Part shown: piece after piece, positions 23,891-57,327 of the stretch
How the letters are laid out: every line of letters starts with the position of its first letter
Numbering within the stretch: the stretch's first letter is position 1
NCBI GenBank assembly: GCA_030141605.1
Contig: JAQGDQ010000010.1
Span: 1,429,501 to 1,493,500, forward strand
Source of the DNA: Tubiluchus corallicola
Lineage: Eukaryota > Priapulida > Priapulimorpha > Priapulimorphida > Tubiluchidae
Direction of reading: 5' to 3'
DNA length: 64,000 nucleotides
Notes under the pieces: model-generated
Database searches by the model: none
What the model was told of the DNA's origin: nothing
Seen by the model: the letters and a program-made list of their open reading frames with translations, nothing else
Position numbers and translations under genes: made by a program

Positions 23891-25357
23891 TTGCCCTCTA
23901 TACAGCTTTGTCATTTTCTTTATTTGCAAGGTTTGTAATGTGCAACATCGTAACGTTACCCCATAATTTTTGTTTTTATGGACTGCAACCTTGGAGAAAA
24001 TGCAATCTAACATTGCTGCGTTTCAAATAAACCAGCCTATTTGACTAAGATGCAAAGCATGTGCACCTGATTTACTTACCTTTACTTAAGGTCTGTGGCT
24101 TCAGGCTCCAGAGGTGAAATCCGCGTCGATACGTATGTGACATACATGCATACAATGCGGCTTGGGCTGGGACAGATGGTTGCTATGACAACGCAACATA
24201 GGTAACATGTGCGTAACTTACCCAAGAAAGTAATCAACGTGGAACGTAGAAAATTTGGATTTCAAAATAATGCGTAATCGATGACCAGTGTGCTTGCTTG
24301 TGTAGTAATACTGTAGTTCAACGCAGCTTGACTGGTTGACATGCATGCTTCGGATACGTCGCAAATAAAGGTTATGAAAAAATTACAGTCTGGAGTAGTT
24401 TAGATACAAAACGTTCAGAACCATTCGAACAAGTAGATCTCTCTTCTCTTCTTAATTAGAACTTAAATTTTTATTTACATATTGTGAAATGGAAACAATG
24501 TGTTTGAAACAACAACATTGAAACAAACACCCACGCCACACGACGGCAGGTGTCTGATTTCTATAAACATGATATATAATTTTATATGCTACGCGCCTGT
24601 CAGATAATGGACGGTTTTGTGTGGTGATGTTATTGAAAGATGATTTTGGCCCTTTTTCAGCGTTGCAATGACGTAAAACGAAAACGATCGTCTCGCTACT
24701 AATTCCTATAACTTAATCTGTCGGGAATGTTGCACGTCTGGACGTTTTCAACCAAATATTATATCTTTCAAAAATATGGATTCCAAATATGGGGCAACCG
24801 TACCCTTACCAAAAATTCGACCAAAGGGCGAACATAAGTTATATGTATATATAAGACTATGACTTATTTGTGCTCGTGATGCAATCACATCAAATACACA
24901 AACAGATCAACAAGAAAAATAACATTAATCAGCCAGATTAGTAGCAATGTGAATACATACAATTAAGTGAGAGTATGAAATGTTAGTATGGCGTACAAGT
25001 CATTCCTGTAAAAAAATCAAAACAATTACGTTCTTAGAGCCCATTTAACTTCTTGATATTTACAGTCCGCATTTGTTCTTTCCTAGCATTTCCTCTTACA
25101 TCTAGTGCACACGAAAAAACTTTAGAAAGAAAACTTTCATTTGTGTAAAAAGTTTTGTACTCATTACAAATAGATAATAAATTATAACCATTATAGAAGA
25201 TGCATGAAATCGAGAATTATATGCAAAGAAGTTGGATTTGTGATTTTCACTATAAAAGCGACAATGGTAAAATTTAACAAATCGTTTCTGTAACTGTTTA
25301 AGTGGGGAACAATATCACATATAAAAGGAAGACAGTATCTGTGTGGTCTAAACGCCA

Positions 25358-25530
25358 AATTCTAAAGTTTTCTTCCTGCAATATTCCAAGCTGTACTTAA
25401 TTTGAAAATTTTACTATCGAGTTTCCAGGTTTGACTTTCGTAGTAACACTGAAGTCAAACCTGGAAACCCGAAAGTAAAATTTCTAAATTAACTACAGCT
25501 TGGAATATTGCAGTAAGAAACTTTGGAATA
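25358..25530. repeat. Long near-perfect foldback (about 80-bp arms, 12-base loop)
   Basis: Left arm 25358-25438 and right arm 25450-25530 are reverse complements with roughly 10-15% mismatch. Perfect blocks include TGCAATATTCCAAGCTGTA-type and GTTTCCAGGTTTGACTT-type segments. The loop is CGTAGTAACACT-like. No open frame. It could be a MITE with little centre, or the precursor of a small RNA; the arms are longer than a usual animal pre-miRNA. Confidence 0.85.
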
Positions 25531-26177
25531 TAACATGCAAGAGCTCATGTGCATCCTTGAAGTTCTGAACTTCTATCAAAGTCAATGCGGAACTTTTTAG
25601 GCATGAGCCGCCGATATTTGTGCATGCATTTTATGAAAATGCTTGAGTCAGAGTAAAAGAATTTGTAAAACATGGTAAAACGTTACAAATGTCTCGTTAA
25701 TTGAAAAGCCATTGAATAATACACTCACTAAAGCTAAACAAAAGAATATCGAGGCCTTCAAAATTGTGACTTGTAAAAGGAATATGTTTAAATCATCACA
25801 GTTTACTTCTATTATTGCTTCTACTTCCGTTGTTTACATATGATAGAGATGTCGAGAAACTGGCAACGGATTTACTTTTTAAATAAAGGTTTTAAAGAGT
25901 TCTAACATAGAATGGGTGCAGCGAAAACAAATTTTGTGGTTGTAACACAAGCATTCAGACGGCAGGCCTCATTGCTCTTCATTGTGAAATAGTATTAAAT
26001 TTGAAATATTTTTTGCCAACATTTAATCTGAACAAAATTTGCCCCTTTTAGGAATAAAAATGTTTTAGAAGCATTAAATGTGATATATGGTGTATAAAAT
26101 TTGTGGCAGAAGTTGTGGCAAATGTTAAAATGCATTACAGTATTGCTGACAGATATACGTAAATCTGTCATTATTAT

Positions 26178-26375
<198 letters not shown>

Positions 26376-29300
26376 AAACTTGTTAGTTAGATTCTTGAAC
26401 AAAAACAGGCAGCAAAACATTACTATTGGGACTAATGGTTGTCTAAAGAGCTTTCGTTATATTTCTTAAAAATTTACTAAGAATTATTAGTGTTTACATT
26501 AGGAACCAACTGACAAATGGCAAGTTAACATTTTAGTTGCATCAAACCTTCATACACTTTTCTAAAGCAAGAACGAGAGCTCTTTGAAGAAATGTTCGGA
26601 CAATTATATTCATCAACGGTTCACATATTAATCTGATAAATTAAATGATTATTTAATTATAATAATTGTTGTGTGGAATTTGTTTGTTATCTCTAAACAA
26701 GTAGGCAAAAGCCTACAGAACTCATAGCGTGGTTTCTTTTAATACAATGACCATGATGTTTATATTAAACCGATAAGGTTTTAAGCAAATATTCAGATAA
26801 TTTTACATATGTTTATTTTCGAAAAATTCTTAACCCGAACAATGCTCAAAGAGTAGCCATTGCTTTTTTTATTCTCAATACTACAATTTTACCTATTTAC
26901 TACTTGCGTATTCGTGTTATTTCTGCACAAGCCAAGACAAATCGCGTACTGGGAAATTACTCCACTAATCTCGTTACGCTGTGCTTGAATGTGTTAAACG
27001 ATACTCACATTGACACTGAAAATACCAGGTTGTTTTTATTATTGGATTCATGTATATGGAATAGCAAAAATCCTATGGTTGCTAGAACTTGCAAAAAGTT
27101 ACGAGAACCTGGAATGATTTTAAAAACCGCTTACTAATAAAATACGTATCATTGTCTAACTAGAATGCTCCAGTAAGTCAACAACAGATGGCGCCACCTA
27201 CCTATCATTGAACATCCTAACAATTATATCACGACGTCAAAAACTGCAATATTTTTCCAGTGAAATAATTTTAATGGACCACCGCCCAATTTAAAAAACT
27301 CTTTTAGTCTTTGATAGCACGTTTCGGCACTCTGAGTTAATATGCACACAAATCTGACGGAGTGACAAATTGAAAGTTACCTATAATAAGTGTATGAGAA
27401 AGCCATTTTTTATTGCCCCAATGCCCTTCGATTGCAGGGCTAGTCAAATGTATGTCAACATGCCAATTTATTACTTTGACGTGGTCAAATCGAAAGCTGT
27501 TTATTCTTTTAAAAATCTTTTAGATCGCTCTAGTAATATCTTAATACAATGTATTTTAAATTCTGGCATCAGTATGAAATCTTGTATTTTTAACAAATGG
27601 AGAACATTTTTATTTGTAAATGCGTAAACATGCCAATATATATTACATATTGTGAATAAGTTTTTAAGTTAGTTTTTAGTAGTGTTTTATCCTTGTATTT
27701 ATTTATTTATTTATTTGTGTTTTTTGTACTAGTTTCCGAAATAGATGAATAATTCAAATTAAAATTCAAACTAAATTCACAAAATAAATGCCTAATCATC
27801 TTTATACAGTAATGAGAGTAGCCACAAAACTGTAATTCCTCATGTATAGATAGTTGACAACCCAAATCTGTCCAAAATGCAAAATGACTTTACCTAAGCA
27901 TATAATTATGTTTCGAGAATTAAAATTAACTAACACCGGTGTGTACAGGGTATATCATCGAAGATGCTTAAATTGAATAATTGAACTTAAGAGTAACCGT
28001 GTACATAAATGTACTAAGCCTAGGTTGGACAAAGTTATGCAAACTACAAAATTCATGCAGACTATTGGTTTTACAGTTTTCTCTGTAAGTTGAGCTTGAT
28101 AATAATAATTTGATTTTGTACAATAGCGTGCAAATCTGTCTTAGGAAATAAATGATAAACGAGTGTTAAAATGAAGATAAAGATAAATGGAAAGGTAAAA
28201 TGAATGTCCGCAGTCCACAATGGTTCCTTGATGTGGTTTTGTCTACGTGACTTGCATTTCCTTGCAAAAGAAATACAGCAAATGTAACGCCTATTTTGCC
28301 CGAATAAAGAAAGTGACGAGTGCATGGAAACCGCCTGGCAAATATTTACCAATAAGCAACGCTTGACCATGGTAAAAATGCTGAGTCACGATAACTCCGT
28401 TCAGCCGTTGTATTGACATGCAGTAACACACATTCGATGCTGCCTCAGCAACGGCTTGGTACCTGTGCTGCTGCTATTCTCTCTCATCTGCACCATGTAA
28501 GTTAATTAGCTAATTAGATTTTTGAAAGAGTATAGCATTCACATAGTACATAATTTTGTTAGTTTTACCTGTTCATAAATTGACACATTGTGTAGTTAGA
28601 GCGTTGTATGTAAACATCGTCATAACAGCGATATAGGTAAATGAGAATGATTGTATATTTATGTTTATAAGTAAGCTTTAACTTAGTAATATTGTTTAGT
28701 TTATATAAGACGTATTGCGGTATCTCAAACTCGGCTGTTTAACCTTGCTGTCTCAACGTATAAATACTTGAAGATGTACATATTTTTTGCATTTGTACAT
28801 GTGTGCAAAGAACGCTACTGCGAATACGGACGTGTTATTTAAAAAGCCACCTACGGCTGACGTTAAAGTAATGATGTGCGTAAAAATTGCTGCTAATATT
28901 GTAATTTATAAATGATTTAATATTGGCTCATTATAAGTTGCCAATATTAGCTAGAGCTCTAAGTTGTAATGTCAATTCAAGTAGAGCTAATTATAACTAT
29001 GCAAACTCATTTTTAAAACTTTCATTTGAACTTAATTGCTAACTTCCTACTGACTGATTAGAGCATTTAACGTGTAAATTTTCTTAAGAAATTGAGTAAA
29101 CGAAACAGTCGTGTTTTTTCAAAATTTAAATTGACATTATATATTATTGTCATTTGTAGTAGCTTATTTTTTCGAGCCCATTCATGCGTGAGTAATATAT
29201 GTACTACTTAAAAGTACGCAATAGAATAATCGTACACTTAATTCCTTTATTCGAAGCAAAAACATGTCAACTGTGAACGTATGTCTACTGCAATAGTTTG

Positions 29301-29598
29301 CTTTTCTCCCAAAGCTGCTTCTTTGTGGAAATCTATATTAGCATCATATTCATTATCTTCCCAGCGTAGTCTATTCTATTCTTGTTCCATTCAAATTAAC
29401 ATTAACAGCTTTAATCTAACAAATCGCAATCTAATAATGCATTACACACGTTGGGCCAATAATATAAGCTTATAACAGCAGCTAACACTTACAGATGTGA
29501 GTTTATAGTAATACAGTCACAGCTTGAATAGATGTCAGGCTGTCTGCCAAGATTTGAATGTTAATTACGATTCTCACTTTCAGAATTCCCGTATCATC

Positions 29599-37745
<8,147 letters not shown>

Positions 37746-37776
37746 GCATCAAATCAGAATTGGAGCACCTGAAAAA

Positions 37777-37815
37777 TGTTGCTGTTGCTGTTGCTGTTGC
37801 TGTTGTCGTTGTTAT
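37777..37815 (+). repeat. (TTGCTG)n hexamer repeat
   Basis: About five TTGCTG units then TTGTCGTTG, 32 bases after the AKR stop codon, so probably transcribed in its 3' UTR. Confidence 0.9.
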
Positions 37816-38190
37816 TGCGTTTAATATGCAACGTTTTGCAACCATCGTTTATCTTATTTGATTACAACCATTACTATCGGGACTGTTGTAGATTATTCTA
37901 AATTCAAGGTGATATACAAAGCTGTGCCATAGAAAGATCCTATAGTTTCTCTAAATTGTGATTTTTAATGCGTGTCATTTTCAGACTACATTCTGTCAGC
38001 ATTAACATTAATTTCATTTAGATGTGTTTTGTTTTAACTATATGAATGCTGTATTTTAAGTATTGTATTCCAGCATAATAATTGTTATGTGAATACTTAT
38101 TTACCATTGTGATCCTGTCGTAATGTGAGGTTTGAGAACAATCTGCCTTTCAAATACAAAAGCTTTTAACATCGCGTCAAGAAAACTGCC

Positions 38191-38272
38191 AACATTGCTC
38201 TTAAGAATCTTCTTCTTCCCAGCTTTTCCCTATGCGGGGTCGCCGTTTAAAAAAAACATTGCTCTTAAGAAT
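38191..38272 (+). mobile_element. 46-bp retroposed fragment with 18-bp target site duplication
   Basis: AACATTGCTCTTAAGAAT occurs at 38191-38208 and again, identical, at 38255-38272. Between them lies CTTCTTCTTCCCAGC, then TTTTCCCTATGCGGGGTCGC and an A-rich end. An exact long duplication plus a poly(A)-like end is the signature of LINE-mediated insertion. The TATGCGGGGTCGCC core may be the 3' end of a SINE (inference). Confidence 0.85.
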
Positions 38273-40636
38273 AACTTACATTAATAGTCAACGCCTCGAG
38301 CCCCTAGTCTCTTTAGTTTTACCGTGCCCCACACTCACAGTCATTCCAACTAAATGAGTAAAGGATCCTAACGTTATAAAATTGTCTTATCCAACATCAG
38401 TGACGGCTAATCAAGTTGTTAAACCAATACCATATTTAACATGAGAACTATTATTATAGATATATTAAAATATATATTTAGATCAAAGGTAAAAATTATT
38501 TTCTTTTCCTTTAAGTTTAAATGAATCAGAAGGACTTTTTGCCAACATCTGTGCTGTATGTCTTGTTTAACATCTTCTGTAAAGAAGAGTAAGTCATTCT
38601 GTAAGAGAATAGTCATTTACAAAAGACTTTTATTAAACAAATAAAAGTTAGTGTAGATTTAAAAGTACTGAACAATAAACTATATAGCCATTTTATGACC
38701 AAAGCTTATTTTAACTTGTAACACAAAATATACCTATAATAACCACCAAAGTTTTTCATTCGTTTAAATACTAATTAAGGAATTATTATTGGTGTCCGAG
38801 CACAACGTATCTGAGAAATAGGCGTTGTTGCCCGTTTAAGTAAAAACTGCTGACTTAAGTAAAAATTTCAAAAACAAACAAATTACGAGGTAATCTTTAA
38901 CGGTACGTTATTCTTAGCAAACAATATTTGTGTTAAAATTATTTTAGGTGCTCAATTTGAGCAAATCTGTCTAATTGGCTTAAAACCGGCCCTGTGTACA
39001 TATCATATATATCAAAGGAACGATTGGATTGTTTTCATAAATGACGCATTAGTAACTCCGTAATTTTGTTAAGTCCACGAGAAATAATATCATATAATAT
39101 GACGAAAAACATTGCTAGTCCACGACGTTGAGCTCTTTTGCTGCGATCTTTTCAAAACGCAGCAATTTTAATTCGGTAGAAATGCAAAAAATGCATTATT
39201 AAAAAGTACATAATTTTCAGGGATGGAAAAGCAGGCGATCAGTCATCGCACGTAACGTTTAGAAGTCTGAATTACAGCAAATAAAATTTTCATTTTTCTA
39301 ATGGAATATCTTATGTGAATTTAACATTACTCTTTTGTAGGTGTCACTATTTAATTTAGTTTTTGCCAAAATAATTAATGAGAATGACATCGTTTATTTA
39401 GTTAATGCCGAATTCAGCACAAGTTGAAAATGTTGTGTCCTGATGAAACTGCACCACATTTGAAATCTTTATTCCGTCTAACAAACAAGAGACAGGAATT
39501 CAACGTACTAAGTGCAATGAATATTCTTGTGTTTTCAATACCATATTGTATAGACAATAAACACTCTTTCCTTATGAAAGTAATGTTGTGAGAGTTAAGT
39601 AATACTGTCAAAAGCACCTGGTAAATGCCTGCAGCTCTTTTAATATGGAGATGACATCATGCTGCAAATTTGAAACAAGCGTTAGGAGAGAAACGAAATG
39701 CCAAGGAATGCCGTGTAAATTCTTGATCAAATTTACAAACAGCTCGCGCTGTTCAATGTATTAAGTTCTTTCTTTGTAGAAAACACCACTTCGTAATTTA
39801 AAAAAAAATCACTAAACACTGTCCATGACATTCAATTCTTTTTAATACATCTAATACTCGGCGCATGTAATTACAACTCTGTGATTCAATACTTCATTTT
39901 TTTTCGATTCCGTTATTATTAACCTAAATTTTTGCCTTTTAAGGTTTAAGTGGTAGTTGCTGAAACGTTATTAGAAGAAAAGTCAGTAATTAGTAGAGTG
40001 GATTGCAATAAAAAGCATAAAGAATATAGCCTATGATATTATATAGCATTGACAAAATAGATCAATTACATGATAAGTTGCAATATTCAAAACGTTAATT
40101 TAATGGGTCATTGGAACAAAATTCAAACTGTGTAATACTGAACAAATTTTACGTAATTTTGCGATAAACATTTGATTACACATTTGTCAATAAATGTTGC
40201 ACATCTGATTAGGTCATAATATTTATAATATTTTCAACATGTTTTGCGACATATTAGCGACAATATAAATTTTGCCAAAAATCTGAAAAGAATTAAGGTT
40301 AAATATACTGATGAATTTGGGACCAGCTAATAATAACAATGAAAGTGTAATCTGCTCAAAATAATAACAATAATGGTGGTAAATAAATAGATAAATTATA
40401 AATGTACAATTATGATTAATAATTATTACGTTATCGCCATTGATGGTAGGCAAGTCAATGTTACAAGAATGAGACAATAGTGACAATGATGAAACAAATG
40501 ACAATGATAACAATGAGTGTGAACCTATTATAGACTAAATATTTTATATTTTACATAATAATTTAAGCTACTAACAGCACATTGAGCAACAACAATACGT
40601 AATTCTAAAAAAAACAGCCGTTAGGTGTCACATATG

Positions 40637-53087
<12,451 letters not shown>

Positions 53088-53199
53088 CTTGGTTTTCAAC
53101 TGCGTTGGTTGCAAAATCTGCAAAATCAAAACAAACAATTGCAGTAAACACCGAAGCACAGTAAACACAGCGTTCGTAGGGTTACCCTAAAAAGTTCAA

Positions 53200-53480
53200 C
53201 TGCTTAACTGTGTTCATTGTTCCTGTTTAAATCTATGTTCACATAACAATGTTAGATGTTCGCGTTTGTTGTTCGTACTTACTGTGTACGTTCACTGTCT
53301 GAGTTGGAGGTTTCTGAGTGCGTTTTGTGCTCGAAATTTGTGCTTTGTGTTCGTGTTTAACTTCAATGTTAGTCTTCATATTCACTGTTCATGTTTGCGG
53401 TGTTCAATTTGAAAATTGCATACATTATTTGTGTTCGTGATTTGTATTAACTATTCGTATTTTAGATTCGTGCTTTAGCT
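53200..53480 (+). repeat. Cryptic GTTCG/TGTTC repeat upstream of receptor start
   Basis: Dense decayed words such as TGTTCACTGT, TTTGTGTTCGTG and GTTCGTGATTTG. No exact period. Lies 110-390 bp upstream of the ATG, where the promoter or 5' UTR exon should be. Confidence 0.5.
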
Positions 53481-54735
53481 ACTAACACAAAGCAATAAAA
53501 GCAACAAAGCAATCTCACTGTTTTTTATTCCTCACAAAACGTTCTGAAAAATCGGCGCCTCTTACATTATTGCTCAAAATTACGATGCGGCAATCATTCA
53601 TTCTGCCGCGATCATAAAAGCGTATTTCATTAGATCATAAACAGTTCAATAAAATCTAATTGACATCCATGTAAAGCAGAGCAGCGGAGATTTACAGATG
53701 AAAGATGATAAATAAAGCATAAAATTCATCTCGAGTGCTTGAAGTAGAATGCGATTATAATTCCATTATTTGCGAATGCATAATTTGTGGCAGTAATTAA
53801 ACATACGGACGACTAAGCAGATAAAAGAGTTTTCCAGTATTTTCACAATTTGTCATTTAGCATATTCATGTTGAGTCAGTTTTTCAACTAAATAAACCAC
53901 ATTTTGGCATCTTTCCAAAATTTATCTTTTACGAACTCCACGAAAATGGTAACTACGAGCAATTTACTGTTCACTGTCCACTGTTAGCAAACAAAGAATT
54001 CTCAGTGAAATTCATGGTAAATTATGTTTTTAATGCTTGTCTCAATGTCTCTATAATGAATTGATCCTGTTATGGAAGTATTTTACTTAGATACATTATC
54101 TACAAATGCTTTAGGTACAAGTCATGTACAAATGCCTGTCGAAACCAGACTCATAAACAACATGGCGGACGAATTATGCGCTGCACGTAATTCAACTTTT
54201 AGGAATTGCATGCAAAGATCTCGCACTCGGTCCTTGTAAGTGTTAATCAATCCTTTTACACATTGTGAACGCAGTGTCTTGGCCTGTTTAAATCTGATTA
54301 AGGCACAGAATTGTGCAGAGTAAACCTGAAAGAGATTTTTTTTAGATTTTGTTTTTTCCCTTTTTTAATAATTAATTGTCTTTATTTTGAAAGATTCCCT
54401 TTGTCGGTTTAGCACAAGAACAATAGTAAATCCTGAAAGCGAATGAAGCCTTTGATATGGGATATCAAAAATAAAGCGACTACAATCACACTGTCAGTGC
54501 TTTGGCTCGAAAAGAACTCGAAAAGCGCCCATTAACAGAATGCAGGCTGAGACAAAAACCTGCCAAAGCTCGGTTTCCGCTTTCAAGAGAATGCACTTAA
54601 TCAAACGCTTGCTCTAAGACCGCAGAGCGATTAGACAGACATCAAGCGTCTAAAAACTATCGTTAATTCCGACATGTCACGAAACGTAATCAGATACCGA
54701 GGCGCATCCATGACGTAAAACTGCGAGTACAAAGA

Positions 54736-54870
54736 AAGAATCCACATCTCAAGTTGTATGTGCAATGACGTTTCATAATTATTCTAGGCCAGGAGTGCAA
54801 TTGCGGGTCCATATTTCTAGTTGAGTACACAGTGACGTTTGATGAATTATTCCATGGCAAAAGTATGGGG
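54736..54870 (+). repeat. Two degenerate tandem units (about 72 bp)
   Basis: Shared order of words: CAATGACGTTTCATAATTATT at about 54763 and CAGTGACGTTTGATGAATTATT at about 54829, each preceded by a variant of CTmAAGTTGTATGT/CTAGTTGAGTACAC. A third diverged unit (CAGTGGCGTTTATTAATTATT) lies near 55459 beyond the telomeric tract. Confidence 0.55.
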
Positions 54871-55068
54871 TGTTTCAAAGGATCCTTATTATTTTTTAAA
54901 TATTAAAAATTGATCGCAATTACAACAGGAACCAAATACAATTTAGTTGCTGAGCCCACAATTAATGAGAATTGTAGTTGCATCAAACTATATAGTCTTC
55001 CGCAGCAATTTTATACGCCTGCATATCAGATTCTTTTTTATATATAGCCATGGAAGGAATTTATTTGC

Positions 55069-55174
55069 TTAACCCTAACCTTAGCCCTAATCATAACCCT
55101 AACCCTAACCCTAACCCTAACCCTAAACGTAACCCTAATCTTAATTCTAATTCTAATCCTAACCCTAATCTTAA
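55069..55174 (+). repeat. Interstitial telomeric tract (CCCTAA)n
   Basis: Five perfect tandem CCCTAA units near 55103-55136, flanked by one-base variants (CCTTAG, CATAAC, AACGT, TCTAAT) over about 105 bp. Matches the TTAGGG telomere repeat used by most metazoans outside arthropods and nematodes. Confidence 0.93.
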
Positions 55175-57248
55175 TGGACTTCTGGAGCTAATTTCTTGTG
55201 TGTAGGAATTGTAAACTTTGGCCATAGCCAACCAGCAATTTTACATCCCTGCTCTTGCTTCAGCACGGCAACAAAATAAAATGGCACAAAACTTCAAAAT
55301 AATGTAAACTCAAAAACATTCTCAATTACTGAGTAACAGGTGGCCACAAAAACAACGTTGGTCGGTCAGCGGAAAAAACTGATAATCAAATAGTGAATAA
55401 TTAATAGTGAAGCACTTTGTATAATAGTAGTCTATATTCATATTTTAAGATGTGTGCTCAGTGGCGTTTATTAATTATTCCTTAGCACGAGTAGATGGAC
55501 AACGGTACTTCCATTATATATGATACTATGTGTACACTGGTTTAGTAATTATTATATTATTATAAGGCGTAAGTGCAACGGCGAGGCTCTATTTGGGAGC
55601 AATGACTTATGCACAGTAAGATTTATTATTAAATTTCGACAGTCGTCAAAGCTAGTCTATTTTCGGCAGATGTATTTTACAAAGATATTTTCACGCGCAA
55701 CACAGCACAAACAGTTTCAAATACTTCTTCCATAAGTAACACTGGATACTTACATAACCATAAGCTGAGTGTCAACAAGTTATAAAATATTTTATTGATT
55801 TTAACAATCCAAGGCACACAATTGGAATTACAAATACAGAGAAGGATAAGGCCTGTGTTTCAATAATACAATAAGAAAAATATTAAATTTGCTTTATGTG
55901 ACGCATAGCTTTAAATGTCACGTCGCAATGGGAACGAGAACGGATTAACAATACCTGCAAAATCTAGTACTGATTGGATTTATATTGGTTATTATCAAAA
56001 GATTTGTCATATTTCACACTAAAATGCAATGAAGGCTTACATGGGTGATTTGTAAGACCTGTAGCAATGTGAAAAATTTACTCAGCTCAGTCTGCTAATA
56101 ATGTTATTGACTTACGTTTATTATTAGTATATTTAATCTTTTTGGTCTTCTTTGTATTTGCCATACATGTTTCTATTTATTATTTCCTCTCCATTGATAT
56201 TGCGGTGATACGTTAAAATAAAAATAGATGCAACTTCGCGTAATTGTTTTGTTGAATACCTCAAGTCAAGTCTTAACTTCTTAGTCTCGTCTGCAAAACA
56301 AGATATATAACAGACAAAACGAATTTTAATAACATTTATCTAAAAATTGTAGCAAGATCAATCAGACGAACGCAATAGTATAAAAATAATTTTGTATCAT
56401 TTTAGTCCCTGTTTTTTTCAATAAGCCGAAGGTAGGCAAACTAAGGATTTGCTCGTAACGTTTCACAACAAACTTGATACTTCAACAGTTACTAGTAACA
56501 TGACAAAAATTCCTAGACCTTGTCTTAGTAGCTTATTGACAAACACGTAAACCGTAAATAACTACATTAATTGCTAATATTGGCTTAACTATAGATAGAA
56601 GATGAAACAATTAGCTGCAGGTAAGTTAGCGTAGTGAAACAGACAATGGAAATTAAGGTAATTGTAGGAAAAAGTGCTAAAAAAGAAACAGAGAATTGAA
56701 AATGGAAAAAAGAGAACAGATTTACGGATTGCTTATTTCTTAATCATTATACCCCGGATAAACCAAATAGTCATTAAAAATCCAAACGTTCAATCAACAT
56801 CAAAGTCCGCCTCAAGCTGACAAATCTTGTAAAACTCATCAGGGCAAATTGCTGATTTAAATAAAAACTAATCAAGATGGTGTGTGTGCTGGCGCAGAGT
56901 GATATCCTCCATCTTTTAATCCTCACTCAAGACGTCTCAATAAGATGTTTCACCGATAAACTTTTTGCCAGTTTTATATGGAATGGGAAGCTGAATTTAA
57001 CTCATCAATCAAACTAGGCAACAATCAAGTGATATCAGGACTGATGCTGAACACTAAGTCTGCGCTTAAAAAACTCGATGCAATCTGGCAGTCTTGCAGG
57101 CTTGATCAGATGAAGAATGTTGCGAAATGTGCAAGTCTGTAATAATAACAATAATTTCCTTTAGGGCACATTCCAGGTATAACACCTTATATAAGTCAAT
57201 ATTTATTTCCAAATTATTATTACCCGCCAAAGGTGCCACTTTTTAAGT

Positions 57249-57327
57249 TTTTGATATGATTGCATCGGGAGTTGAACCTGCGACTTCCCGGATAGGAAGC
57301 ACGCTATCTTTGAGCTATGCCTGCCGC
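57249..57327 (-). other. tRNA-like relic or tRNA-derived SINE head
   Basis: Minus strand reads GGCAGGCATAGCTCAAAGAT (A-box-like), CTTCCTATCCGGGAAG (anticodon-arm-like, 5-bp stem with a 6-base loop) and CAGGTTCAACTCC (B-box-like). Order and spacing fit a tRNA, but the T stem and acceptor stem do not pair, so it is a pseudogene or SINE head rather than a working tRNA. Confidence 0.5.

Larger units (their letters stand above)
37746..40636. other. Intergenic region between convergent AKR and receptor genes
   Basis: Must contain both 3' UTRs. A TTGCTG hexamer repeat lies at 37777-37815, a possible AKR poly(A) signal AATAAA at 38640-38645 and a small retroposed insert at 38209-38254. No exon seen; 3' ends cannot be fixed from sequence. 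Confidence 0.65.

Noticed and set aside
23626-23938. Three overlapping Leu/Cys/Phe-rich frames considered as a membrane protein
   Set aside because: All arise from GTTT/CTTG-rich low-complexity DNA.
28919-28950. Perfect 10-bp stem TAATATTGGC/GCCAATATTA
   Set aside because: Short AT-rich palindromes are expected by chance at this composition; no flanking structure.
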